This document shows, in pieces, positions 50,915 through 59,009 of a stretch of DNA of 64,000 bases. Source of the DNA: CAZPQV01 sp964588705. Its GTDB lineage: Bacteria; Bacteroidota; Bacteroidia; Flavobacteriales; Weeksellaceae. Under the pieces are notes generated by a model. The model did no database searches. It had not been told where the DNA came from and saw nothing but the letters and a program-made list of their open reading frames with translations. The position numbers and the translations under genes were made by a program. Position 1 is the first letter of the stretch, and the number at the start of each line of letters is the position of its first letter. The stretch spans positions 13,988-77,987 of the forward strand of contig CAZPQV010000002.1 in NCBI GenBank assembly GCA_964588705.1. The letters are read 5' to 3'.

Positions 50915-52189
50915 AAAAATATATTAATCATCACTTATTACTGGCCTCCTGCCGGAGGTCCGGGAGTGCAGCGTTGGGTGAAATTTGCAAAATATCTTCC
51001 CGAGTTTGGTTGGAAACCGACCGTTTTCATTCCAGAAAACCCGAGTTATCCATTGTTGGATGAAAGTCTGGAAAAAGACATTCCGAAGGATATTGATATC
51101 ATCAAAACCAAAATTTGGGAGCCATATCAACTGGCAGAAAAACTGAACAAAAGCAATAAAAAATTTAAAGCCGGACAGTTTGATGTTGGTGAAAACCAAA
51201 GCTGGAAATCAAAACTCTCGATTTGGGTTCGTGGGAATTTTTTCATTCCGGATGCAAGAGTTTTTTGGGTAAAACCATCTATAAAGTATCTGAAAAAATA
51301 TCTTCAGGAAAATCATTTTGATGCCTTTGTTACGACTGGTCCACCACATTCTTTGCATCTTATAGGATTGGGACTGAAAAAGGAATTTCCCAACCTGAAA
51401 TGGATTGCCGATTTTCGAGATCCCTGGACCGAAATTTCGTATTACAAACATCTCAAACTCACCAAATCGTCGGATAAAAAACACCGAAATCTTGAAGAAC
51501 AGGTTTTTAAAACTGCTGACATCACTTTAGCAACAAGTTTTACAGATGCAGAAAATTTTAGAAAATCAGGAGCGAATGCAGTTTGTATTACCAATGGATA
51601 TGATGAGGTTGAGGCTAAGGTTGAGGGTAAGGTTGAGACTGAAAAGTTCATTTTGAGTTATGTTGGCGTTCTTGAGCAGTTGCGAAATCCGGAAATTCTA
51701 TGGGAAGTTTTGGATGAATTAATTCAGGAAAATAAAAATTTCGCAAAAGACTTGAAGCTAAAATTTGTTGGAAGAATTGATGATAAAATACTGAATAATC
51801 TGAAGAATTTAGAACTAAAAAATTCTATTGAAAACCTCGGTTATCTTTCTCACGACAAGGCATTAAACGAAATGTATACTTCCTCCCTCCTTCTGATTAC
51901 CAATTTTCCGCAGGAAAGTTCGAAAGGGATCATTCCGGGAAAAATATTTGAATATCTGGCAACCGGAAAACAGATCATTTCCTTTGGTCCGGAAGACGCA
52001 GATGTTGCAAAAATCCTGAAGGAAACCAATTCAGGTGAACATTTTGGCTATTCAGATAAAGCAAAAGTCAAAGCGTTTATCCTTCAGCAATATGAAAACT
52101 GGAAAGCTGACAAACCATCTGAAAACCAATCAAAAATAGACCAATATTCGAGGAAAAATCTTACAAAGAGACTTTCTGAAATTCTTTAG
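50900..52189 (+). CDS. Glycosyltransferase, GT4-like, with unusual TTG start
   Basis: 429 residues. The N-terminal Rossmann lobe begins KNILIITYYWPPAGGPGVQRW, standard for GT4-type enzymes of flavobacteria. WIADFRDPWTE and the C-terminal donor lobe (ILSYVGVLEQLRNP; FEYLATGKQIISFG) follow. It transfers a sugar to an unknown acceptor, probably for a surface polysaccharide. No ATG precedes the conserved region; the frame starts at TTG inside a heptad repeat, giving MEPET ahead of KNIL. Residues about 235-248 (EVEAKVEGKVETEK) are encoded by a hexad repeat. Both additions appear tolerated because the frame stays open. Confidence 0.87.
   Translation: MEPETKNILIITYYWPPAGGPGVQRWVKFAKYLPEFGWKPTVFIPENPSYPLLDESLEKDIPKDIDIIKTKIWEPYQLAEKLNKSNKKFKAGQFDVGENQSWKSKLSIWVRGNFFIPDARVFWVKPSIKYLKKYLQENHFDAFVTTGPPHSLHLIGLGLKKEFPNLKWIADFRDPWTEISYYKHLKLTKSSDKKHRNLEEQVFKTADITLATSFTDAENFRKSGANAVCITNGYDEVEAKVEGKVETEKFILSYVGVLEQLRNPEILWEVLDELIQENKNFAKDLKLKFVGRIDDKILNNLKNLELKNSIENLGYLSHDKALNEMYTSSLLLITNFPQESSKGIIPGKIFEYLATGKQIISFGPEDADVAKILKETNSGEHFGYSDKAKVKAFILQQYENWKADKPSENQSKIDQYSRKNLTKRLSEIL
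51604..51645. repeat. Hexad repeat inside the glycosyltransferase gene
   Basis: About seven units GAGGTT/GAGGCT/AAGGTT/GAGGGT in six-base register. They preserve the frame and encode a Val/Glu/Lys-rich run. Confidence 0.85.
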
Positions 52190-52239
52190 TTTCTGATATA
52201 AATCAGTCGTTTAATTCTAAAACAACCGTTTTTCGTGGC

Positions 52240-52247
52240 TAACTTTG
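52240..52247 (+). promoter_or_regulatory. -7 element of the DUF2202 gene
   Basis: TAACTTTG, 18 bases before the ATG at 52266. It overlaps the TTG that would otherwise start a longer frame. Confidence 0.5.
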
Positions 52248-52265
52248 ATTAATAAATCATTGGCT

Positions 52266-53069
52266 ATGAAATCTATATTTAAAATTCCGATGCTTATCGT
52301 GTCTCTTTTATTGGTAGGTATTTTAAGCAGTTATAAAACTTCAGAACCAAAAGTTTCTTTGAGCAAAGCAGAAATTCAGTCATTACTGTTCATGCTTGAA
52401 GAAGAAAAAATGGCTTTTGATGTTTATACATTGATGGATGAAAAATGGGGAACAATGCAGTTCAACCATATTAAGCAAAGCGAAGTGATGCACATGAATG
52501 CCGTGAAAAACATTCTTGATCAAAATAATGTGAAATACTCACTTTTAGAACAGGGAAAGTTCAACGACAAAAACCTGCAAAAGCTTTACAATGAATTGAT
52601 AGCTCAGGGAAACAAATCTGAAGTTGAAGCTCTGAAAGCCGGAGCAAAAATTGAGGATGTTGATATTTATGATTTAATCAGACTGAAAAAAGAAACTCAG
52701 AATGCTGATATCATCAAAGCTTACAACTTTCTTGAATGCGGTTCCAGAAACCACTTGAGAGCATTCACCAGAGGATTGCACCGATTAAACGAATTTTATA
52801 AACCTGAATTTATTTCTCAAAAAGAATACGAAACCATCATCAACGGGCAACAGGAACGCTGCGGACAGGAATTCGGAATGGGACAAGGACAGGGTCAAAT
52901 GAAAGGCCAAGGACTAGGAATGAGACACGGAAAAAGACAGATGAACGGTATGAATTGTGGCGGAACCGGGCAAAACGCTAAAGAATGTCCGATGAATCAG
53001 CAACAGCAGGGACAATACGGAAAACAGGCAGAATGCGATGCTGAACCTCAACCGTGCTGCAAAATGTAA
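52266..53069 (+). CDS. DUF2202 protein with Met/Gln/Cys-rich tail
   Basis: 267 residues from MKSIFKIP. A hydrophobic N-terminal anchor or signal (about 4-22) precedes the DUF2202 four-helix, ferritin-like domain (about 30-190; LLFMLEEEKMAFDVYTLM, AYNFLECGSRNHLRAFTRGL). Its Glu and His residues may bind metal. The tail (about 200-267) is low-complexity: GMGQGQGQMKGQGLGM and then a Cys-rich end CDAEPQPCCKM. The tail composition suggests metal (copper or iron) binding at the cell surface; this is inference. Strong terminator follows. Confidence 0.87.
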   Translation: MKSIFKIPMLIVSLLLVGILSSYKTSEPKVSLSKAEIQSLLFMLEEEKMAFDVYTLMDEKWGTMQFNHIKQSEVMHMNAVKNILDQNNVKYSLLEQGKFNDKNLQKLYNELIAQGNKSEVEALKAGAKIEDVDIYDLIRLKKETQNADIIKAYNFLECGSRNHLRAFTRGLHRLNEFYKPEFISQKEYETIINGQQERCGQEFGMGQGQGQMKGQGLGMRHGKRQMNGMNCGGTGQNAKECPMNQQQQGQYGKQAECDAEPQPCCKM

Positions 53070-53076
53070 AAAAAAG

Positions 53077-53108
53077 AAAACGCTTTCAGAATCTGAAAGC
53101 GTTTTTTT
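53077..53108 (+). terminator. Terminator of the DUF2202 gene
   Basis: AAAACGCTTTCAGA / TCTGAAAGCGTTTT stem with a T-run. Confidence 0.88.
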
Positions 53109-53111
53109 GTT

Positions 53112-53142
53112 ATTACTCATTGCTTATCGCTCATTACTCATA
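53112..53142. repeat. Heptad repeat ATTACTC/ATTGCTT
   Basis: Four to five units in seven-base register directly before the end of the cysteine synthase-like gene. The inverted sequence occurs at 553-575. Confidence 0.65.
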
Positions 53143-53144
53143 TA

Positions 53145-54125
53145 TCAAAGCCAACCCTGCTCCTTCATCCAGTCGTCGTTGTAAATTTTCGCCACATAAC
53201 GGGAGCCGTGGTCGTGTAATAAAACGACAATCACATCATCTTTTGTAAACTGATCTTTCATCTGTGCAATTGATGCAATGGCACTTCCCGCGGAATAACC
53301 ACAGAAAATCCCCTCTTCTTTTGCCAGTTTTCTGGCGTAAACTGCACCGTCTTTATCCGTTACTTTTTCGAAATGGTCAATCACTGAAAAATCATAATTT
53401 TCAGGGATGATATCTTCACCAATTCCTTCAGTAATATAGGTGTAAGCAAGACTTAGATCGGTTTCTCCGGTTTCATGTCTGTGTTTTAAAATTGAGCCAT
53501 AAGTATCAACTCCAATCACTTTTATATCAGGATTTTTTTCTTTAAAAAACATTCCGCAACCGGTAATCGTTCCGCCAGTTCCTGCACCAACAACGAAATG
53601 CGTGAGTTTTCCTTCAGTCTGTTCCCAAATTTCAGGTGCCGTTGATTCGTAATGCGCCTGTCTGTTCGAAAGATTATCGTACTGGTTCACGTACCAACCG
53701 TTTGGCGTTTCGGTAGCCAATCTTTTAGAAACAGAATAATACGAACGTGGATCCGTAGGCTTAACATCTGTAGGGCAAATAATTACTTCAGCTCCCAATG
53801 CTTTCAGAACATCTGCTTTTTCCTTCGACTGCTTCGAATTGGTAACAAAAATACATTTGTAACCTTTTACAATCGCCGCAAGTGCCAATCCCATTCCTGT
53901 ATTTCCGGAAGTACCCTCGATAATGGTTCCGCCAGGTTTTAAACGGCCGTCTTTTTCAGCGTCTTCAATCATTTTAAGCGCCATTCTGTCTTTCACCGAA
54001 TTGCCAGGATTAAAGGTTTCAACTTTTGCCAAAACCAAAGCCGGAAAATCGTCACCAAGAACTTTATTGAGTTTTATAAGTGGAGTATTCCCGATGGTTT
54101 CGAGAATATTTTCAGCATATTTCAT
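53145..54125 (-). CDS. PLP-dependent cysteine synthase/cystathionine beta-synthase-like enzyme
   Basis: 326 residues, fold type II. NPGNSVKDRMAL carries the PLP lysine (about residue 45). EGTSGNTGMGLALAA and VVGAGTGGTITG bind substrate and cofactor phosphate. The sequence EKVTDKDGAVYARKLAKEEGIFCGYSAGSA is a family landmark (about 265-295). Length shows only the catalytic core; there is no CBS regulatory domain. It makes cysteine (from O-acetylserine and sulfide) or cystathionine. The close similarity to the CBS catalytic domain leaves the exact substrate open. Confidence 0.92.
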   Translation of the reverse strand: MKYAENILETIGNTPLIKLNKVLGDDFPALVLAKVETFNPGNSVKDRMALKMIEDAEKDGRLKPGGTIIEGTSGNTGMGLALAAIVKGYKCIFVTNSKQSKEKADVLKALGAEVIICPTDVKPTDPRSYYSVSKRLATETPNGWYVNQYDNLSNRQAHYESTAPEIWEQTEGKLTHFVVGAGTGGTITGCGMFFKEKNPDIKVIGVDTYGSILKHRHETGETDLSLAYTYITEGIGEDIIPENYDFSVIDHFEKVTDKDGAVYARKLAKEEGIFCGYSAGSAIASIAQMKDQFTKDDVIVVLLHDHGSRYVAKIYNDDWMKEQGWL

Positions 54126-54188
54126 AGAATCTTTTTAGTAAAATTTAGGTGCGGCAAAGATAGGCTTTTCAAATTTTATTATGGAAGG

Positions 54189-54224
54189 TTCACAGAGTTT
54201 CGGAAGTTATTCACAGAGTTGCAC
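54189..54224. repeat. TTCACAGAG repeats
   Basis: GTTCACAGAGTTTCGG and TATTCACAGAGTTGC, two degenerate copies in the gap upstream of the cysteine synthase-like gene. Confidence 0.5.
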
Positions 54225-54289
54225 CGATTCTCATTTTCTAAAAATGATATGAGAAATGAAGAAGTTGAAAATGATTTCTGAAACTTTTA

Positions 54290-55519
54290 TTAAGTATATT
54301 TAATCGATTTCACCGGCGAAATTTTACTGATTAAATAGCTCGGTAAAATAAGTGCAATGGCAGAAACAAAAAGGATTCCTGCGGAAATGGCGATGATATA
54401 CACAGGATTTAAATCCACGGGTACTTCACTCACATAATAATTCTCGGGATTGAGCTTTATGAAACCAGTATATTTCTGAATCAGTAAAAAACCAAGACCA
54501 ATAATATTACCGATAATAAGCCCTGGAATCATAATTAGAAGGGTATAATTAATGAAAATCGTTCTGATTTGTCCGTTGTTTGCACCAAGGGTTTTCAAAA
54601 GTCCGATGGAATTGGTTCGCTCAATAATCAGAATAAGCAAAACCATGATAATATTGATGATAACAACCACCAACATGATGGTGATAATCAATGCGATATT
54701 GGTATCGAAAATATTAATCCAATCTACAATTTGGGGATATTTATCGGTGACTTTTTCTGCGTAATTTTTGTAACCAATCAGTTTTTCAATTTTAGGATAA
54801 ACTTCATCAATATCATCATTATCGTTCAGAAAAACATCGTATCCGCCAACACGATTGTCTTCCATCCCCTGTATTCTTCTCGCATGATTAATCCCGCCAA
54901 TTACAAACAGATCATCAATCATTTTTATGTCGGTTTTATAAATCCCGACAATCTTGAATTTTCTGTAAAGTGGCTTTTGATCTTCCTTCGAAAAAATTGT
55001 TACGATACTGTCTCCAAGTTTTTTCTGAAGGTCGTTGGCAATTTTTTGAGAAACCGCAATATTTCCGTTAAAAACATCATTCTTCACAATTGGTGATTTC
55101 CCTTCAATCAGAAATTTTTCGAACCGCTGATGATCAAAATCTTCACCTATTCCTTTGAAAATAATTCCGGCAAAATTATCTTCAGTCCGCATAATTCCGC
55201 TTACTGTAATGAAACTTTGCAACGCCGCTATCTCAGGAAGTTCGAGAATTTTCTTGGGCTGAAAACCTTCTGTATTAATTTCCGAAGAATTATAGGAAGA
55301 ATTGGATTTTTCTGACTTAATTTGAACTGCACCCCCGAAGTCAGCCAATCTGTTTTTAATGGCATTTTTTGATCCGATTCCTGTGGAAACCGTAATCAAC
55401 GAAACGATGATGCCTAAAGCCACGGAAAGCCGACCAATAAAGATAATAATCCGTGAAAGATTATTTTTGCTATCTTTGGAAAACGCAATCTTTTTCGAGA
55501 AATATAAAGGAAATTTCAA
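54290..55519 (-). CDS. FtsX-like ABC transporter permease (LolC/E type)
   Basis: About 409 residues from a TTG at 55519 (LKFPLYFSKKIAFSK, the usual start of flavobacterial homologues). One N-terminal TM (about 23-43; LSVALGIIVSLITVSTGIG) is followed by a periplasmic MacB-like domain (45-270). Three C-terminal TMs come next (about 275-300, 330-350, 375-400; LLKTLGANNGQIRTIFI). This is the LolC/E layout that moves lipoproteins or peptides across the envelope with a separate ATPase. The partner ATPase is not in the window. The longer ORF would overlap the divergent NamZ gene, so it is rejected. Confidence 0.88.
   Translation of the reverse strand: MKFPLYFSKKIAFSKDSKNNLSRIIIFIGRLSVALGIIVSLITVSTGIGSKNAIKNRLADFGGAVQIKSEKSNSSYNSSEINTEGFQPKKILELPEIAALQSFITVSGIMRTEDNFAGIIFKGIGEDFDHQRFEKFLIEGKSPIVKNDVFNGNIAVSQKIANDLQKKLGDSIVTIFSKEDQKPLYRKFKIVGIYKTDIKMIDDLFVIGGINHARRIQGMEDNRVGGYDVFLNDNDDIDEVYPKIEKLIGYKNYAEKVTDKYPQIVDWINIFDTNIALIITIMLVVVIINIIMVLLILIIERTNSIGLLKTLGANNGQIRTIFINYTLLIMIPGLIIGNIIGLGFLLIQKYTGFIKLNPENYYVSEVPVDLNPVYIIAISAGILFVSAIALILPSYLISKISPVKSIKYT
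55471..55478 (+). promoter_or_regulatory. -7 element of the NamZ gene inside the permease gene
   Basis: TATCTTTG 45 bases upstream of the ATG at 55524. It lies within the first codons of the divergent permease gene. Confidence 0.55.
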
Positions 55520-55523
55520 TACG

Positions 55524-56720
55524 ATGACTTTAAACTTCAAAAATAGAAATTTAGTTCTTATTTGCCTAATTTTTTTAGGATCAATCATCAATATAAAAGC
55601 ACAATACGACGATAAAAATTGTTTTAAAACAGCAGCAGACCGACCTGAACTTTATCTGCCTTTGCTGAAAAATAAAACCGTTTCCGTTGTCACCAATCAA
55701 ACGGGATTATTGAAAGACCGCACTCATTTGGTGGATTTTTTGGTTAAAAATAATGTGAAAATCAAAAGTATTTTTGCTCCTGAACATGGCTTTCGTGGTG
55801 ATGCCGATGCCGGAGAATTCGTAAATAATGGGTTGGATGTAAAAACCGGATTACCAATTGTTTCACTTTATGGGAGCAATAAAAAGCCAACAGCAGAACA
55901 GATGAAAGGAACCGATGCGATTCTGTTTGATATTCAGGATGTTGGCGTTAGATTCTATACCTACATTTCTACTTTGGCTTATGTGATGGAAGCTGCTGCA
56001 GAAAATAATGTTGAAGTCATCGTCCTCGACCGACCAAATCCTCATGACGGTTATATCGACGGTCCAGTTTTAAAAGAAAAATGGACCAGTTTTGTTGGAA
56101 TGCATAAAGTTCCGGTGGTATATGGCCTTACCATAGGTGAATATGGAAAAATGGTAAATGGTGAAAAATGGCTGAAAAACGGAATTCAGGCGAAATATAC
56201 TGTAATTCCAATGTTGCGCTATCACAAACAAGAACGTTATGGAATTTCAGAAAGACCATCTCCCAACCTTCCGAACGACAAATCCATCAACCTTTATCCT
56301 TCACTTTGTTTTTTTGAGGGAACACAAGTTTCTGTTGGGCGCGGAACGGATTTACCATTTCAGATTTATGGTAGTCCGTGGACGAAATCATTCACCTACC
56401 AGTTTACCCCGAGACCTAATTTTGGAGCAAAAGATCCTTTCCTGAACGGAAAACTGTGCAATGGAGAGAACCTTTCGGATTACCCTGAAGATCTTAGAGA
56501 GCTAAATCTGAGCTGGCTTTTGAAAGCGTATAATGATTATAAGAATCCTAACCAGAATTTCTTTTTAACCAATTTGTTCTTCGATAAACTGGCGGGAACC
56601 GATGAATTGAGAAAACAGATTATTGCCGGAAAATCAGAAGCCGAAATCAGAGATTCCTGGCAGAAAGATCTTGAAGAGTTTCAGAAAATCAGATTGAAAT
56701 ATATTATCTATCCTGATTAA
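55524..56720 (+). CDS. Exo-beta-N-acetylmuramidase NamZ-like (DUF1343)
   Basis: 398 residues with a signal peptide (about 1-27, LVLICLIFLGSIINIKAQ). DUF1343 landmarks are IFAPEHGFRGDADAGE, FDIQDVGVRFYTYISTL, VLDRPNPHDGYI, PVVYGLTIGEYG and VGRGTDLPFQIYG. The family includes NamZ, which releases N-acetylmuramic acid from peptidoglycan fragments, so it works in wall recycling or feeding on peptidoglycan. The start is chosen at the Met before the signal. It converges with a small membrane protein gene, with a four-base overlap at the 3' ends. Confidence 0.92.
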   Translation: MTLNFKNRNLVLICLIFLGSIINIKAQYDDKNCFKTAADRPELYLPLLKNKTVSVVTNQTGLLKDRTHLVDFLVKNNVKIKSIFAPEHGFRGDADAGEFVNNGLDVKTGLPIVSLYGSNKKPTAEQMKGTDAILFDIQDVGVRFYTYISTLAYVMEAAAENNVEVIVLDRPNPHDGYIDGPVLKEKWTSFVGMHKVPVVYGLTIGEYGKMVNGEKWLKNGIQAKYTVIPMLRYHKQERYGISERPSPNLPNDKSINLYPSLCFFEGTQVSVGRGTDLPFQIYGSPWTKSFTYQFTPRPNFGAKDPFLNGKLCNGENLSDYPEDLRELNLSWLLKAYNDYKNPNQNFFLTNLFFDKLAGTDELRKQIIAGKSEAEIRDSWQKDLEEFQKIRLKYIIYPD

Positions 56721-56923
56721 TCGAACTTATCCGGTGGATTTTTGTCGTCTTTGTTTTTATATAGAATAATCATTCCCACCGAAAGTCCTATAACGCCTGC
56801 TGCGGCGTTTAATAGTGCGCGGCTCAATTTATCCGCGGCTTCACTTCCAAGATAATTCATCAGAAATAAAATCACAAAAGTGATCACTGAAACTATAATA
56901 TGTGCTGTACTGAAAAGTTTCAT
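56717..56923 (-). CDS. Small membrane protein
   Basis: 68 residues with two TM helices (about 8-26 and 36-54; VITFVILFLMNYLG and NAAAGVIGLSVGMIILY) and a polar C-terminal tail (KNKDDKNPPDKFD). It is last in a run of three genes with a DUF3575-like and a thioredoxin-like gene; neighbouring starts and stops are one base apart. No family recognised. Confidence 0.65.
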   Translation of the reverse strand: MKLFSTAHIIVSVITFVILFLMNYLGSEAADKLSRALLNAAAGVIGLSVGMIILYKNKDDKNPPDKFD

Positions 56924-56924
56924 T

Positions 56925-57494
56925 TTAGTTTAATTTATAGGCTATCATAATTCCGCCTCTATACGGAAGAAATTCTCCACTTCGGTTCCAGCCCTCAGCG
57001 TCGTCATACCTGATCCATCGTGGTGGAACATCAGCATAACCGTGGTAAAATCCTTGGCTTGTACCGCCTCCTAAAAAGGCATCAAGATTCCATTTTTCAC
57101 TCAGTTGCCACTGATATCCAACAGTAGCTCCCAACATAAAATTATAACCGCGCTGAAATTTATCTGTTCCTATATAGTTCCATTTGGTAAGATCAAAAAG
57201 CCCGAAACCGGCATTAATCCCAACGTACCATTTGCGAAAAACCTCATTAAAATAGTATCTACCTTCAGCATGTGCCATATAAATTTGGGCGTGATTTCCA
57301 TTAAAGGATTTCCAGGGCGATATTAACCCGTCCATCTGAAGAGTATATTTATCGCTCAGTTGATATTCAAACCCAACATTTATCACTGCTACTGGCAAAA
57401 GTAAAGCATTACCCTTTACGTATAATGTTTTTTCGTTCTGTGCCGATAAAAAAGTGCTGCACAACAAAAAGCAAAACAATATACAGCGAAACAT
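56925..57494 (-). CDS. DUF3575-like outer membrane protein
   Basis: 189 residues. A signal peptide (about 1-18, LFCFLLCSTFLSAQ) is followed by an eight-strand-type outer membrane beta-barrel. Landmarks are NALLLPVAVINVGFEYQLSDKYTLQMD, HAEGRYYF, WYVGINAGFGLF and LSEKWNLDAFLGGG. The family is described as DUF3575 in Bacteroidetes. It may be a small porin or surface scaffold; no function is established. Coupled by near-overlap with the genes on both sides. Confidence 0.85.
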   Translation of the reverse strand: MFRCILFCFLLCSTFLSAQNEKTLYVKGNALLLPVAVINVGFEYQLSDKYTLQMDGLISPWKSFNGNHAQIYMAHAEGRYYFNEVFRKWYVGINAGFGLFDLTKWNYIGTDKFQRGYNFMLGATVGYQWQLSEKWNLDAFLGGGTSQGFYHGYADVPPRWIRYDDAEGWNRSGEFLPYRGGIMIAYKLN

Positions 57495-57495
57495 A

Positions 57496-58668
57496 TTACT
57501 TTATCTCTGAAAGTAGTTTTTCGGGCACAGAAGCATCCTGACCTTTTTGTTTGGTAAGGTTTACAGATTGCTGCGCAAACATTTTAGCAGCATCTTTATT
57601 ACCAGTTTTCAAATAAAGTTTTGCAAGAATGTAAGTATTTTCAGGACTTTCGCTTGACATGACCGACTTTTCTGCCCAAACCACAGCTTGCTTTAAACTT
57701 TGTGGATTCTTTATATTTTCTGAAAAAATAAATGCTGCGGTATTAAGTTCATTATTGTCGAAACCTTCGCCGTTTCCGTAATATTCTAAAGCAGTTTTCT
57801 CATATTCTGAGAAATTACCAACAGATGGATAATATCCAATCTTCAACCTGTTTAGTGCTGTTTTTGCATCAATTTCATTAACAATTTTTGACGCTTCAGA
57901 AAGGAAAAGTTGATCATTAATTTTCTTCGAATCATGGTTAATAGACTTTTCCACTACTGCATTCAGCCGCAGCTGGGTATCGAATTGATCGTAAAGCGTT
58001 TCAGGAATATGCTTGATGATTTCTGATTTCTTTTCAGTAAAATGTTTGTAATTAACATCTTCTGTAGATCTCGTGAAATACAGAAGCATTGAAACCTCAT
58101 CTTTTGTAAGCTCTTGCTGCTTCCTAACTTCGAAATATCTTTCGGAAGCTTTTTTTGCAAACTCAGGGTCTGTGTTGGCATTCATTTTCATGATGCTCAT
58201 TAAAAACTCAGTATCTTTTTCGCCGGCTGCAAAGCGGTCTTTCATTGAACCTCCCTGCCCTAAAGCATTGGCTTCTTTTCCGAGTGCCAGAAAATCATTC
58301 TTTTCCAGATAACCCATACCTTTGTAAACCACTTCTCCATCACCATTAAGAAACAAATAATGTGGATACGATCGGATACTATATTTCGACGCAATGTTCC
58401 TGCCTTCCCCTTTCTCCATATCGAAATGAGCGTTCACGAAATTGGCGTTATAATAATTCTTTACCTCTTCCTGTGGAAAAACGTTCTTCTCCATCAGTTT
58501 GCATGGTCCACACCAGGAAGCGTAAGCATCCAGAAAAACCAGTTTGTTTTCTTTTTTTGCTTTTGCTAAAATATCATCAAATGTCGATTTCTCAAATGCA
58601 ATACTTTCCTGAGAGAATACTGATACAGAGAAAAATAATATAAGTATTGAAAATATGTTTTTCATCAT
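57496..58668 (-). CDS. Thioredoxin-fold protein, exported
   Basis: 390 residues. A signal peptide (about 1-19) precedes a thioredoxin-like domain (about 22-135) with the redox motif WCGPC at 52-56 (LDAYASWCGPCKLMEKNVF). The remaining 250 residues are helical with TPR-like character (YILAKLYLKTGNKDAAKMFAQQS). It probably acts in the periplasm to reduce or oxidise disulfides or to hold a client. A TATCTTTG -7 box lies at 58685-58692 on the minus strand. First gene of a three-gene operon. Confidence 0.9.
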   Translation of the reverse strand: MMKNIFSILILFFSVSVFSQESIAFEKSTFDDILAKAKKENKLVFLDAYASWCGPCKLMEKNVFPQEEVKNYYNANFVNAHFDMEKGEGRNIASKYSIRSYPHYLFLNGDGEVVYKGMGYLEKNDFLALGKEANALGQGGSMKDRFAAGEKDTEFLMSIMKMNANTDPEFAKKASERYFEVRKQQELTKDEVSMLLYFTRSTEDVNYKHFTEKKSEIIKHIPETLYDQFDTQLRLNAVVEKSINHDSKKINDQLFLSEASKIVNEIDAKTALNRLKIGYYPSVGNFSEYEKTALEYYGNGEGFDNNELNTAAFIFSENIKNPQSLKQAVVWAEKSVMSSESPENTYILAKLYLKTGNKDAAKMFAQQSVNLTKQKGQDASVPEKLLSEIK

Positions 58669-58732
58669 TAATTTTGAATATTGGCAAAGATAAATATAAA
58701 ATTCGGGCCAGAAAATAATTGACGCCAGGAAT

Positions 58733-58759
58733 AAAAAAAGCCCGAATTTATTCGGGCTT
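58733..58759 (-). terminator. Terminator of the structured RNA
   Basis: AAGCCCGAA / TTCGGGCTT with a four-base loop and seven T on the minus strand. Confidence 0.9.
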
Positions 58760-58885
58760 GTGAGTGGTTTCTCCAGGAAAATTTTCTCCTACTTAACGCC
58801 TAAAAACAGGACTTTAAGGTAGGAATTTTTGTCAAGGTAACCGAATTTTCCACCTCGCGAAAAACAGCAATTTGGCTTAAATCTT
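58733..58885 (-). ncRNA. Probable stand-alone structured RNA (6S-like candidate)
   Basis: A promoter with TTG (58921-58919), a 20-base spacer and TATCTTTG (58898-58891), and a strong terminator, define a transcript of about 150 bases. It has no convincing coding frame. It can fold into a long hairpin. TCCTACCTTAA (58824-58814) pairs with TTAAGTAGGA (58796-58787) with one bulge, above an apical CCT/AGG. A lower stem pairs GAAAATT/AATTTTC and GAG..TGG/CCACTC. The length, single rod and terminator resemble a 6S RNA of the flavobacterial type, but I cannot verify the family. A leader RNA of the thioredoxin operon is the alternative. Confidence 0.6.
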
Positions 58886-58890
58886 TTGCC

Positions 58891-58921
58891 CAAAGATACA
58901 GAATTACAGATAGTTATGCAA
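58891..58921 (-). promoter_or_regulatory. Promoter of the structured RNA
   Basis: TTG-N20-TATCTTTG on the minus strand, one of the best matches to the Bacteroidetes consensus in the window. Confidence 0.75.
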
Positions 58922-59009
58922 TATTTTTAAAAATAGGTTCGAAAAGAATCTACCCAAAAATGAACCATATTAATTCAAGAATGATTTAAACTATTGATTA
59001 TCAATTGAT

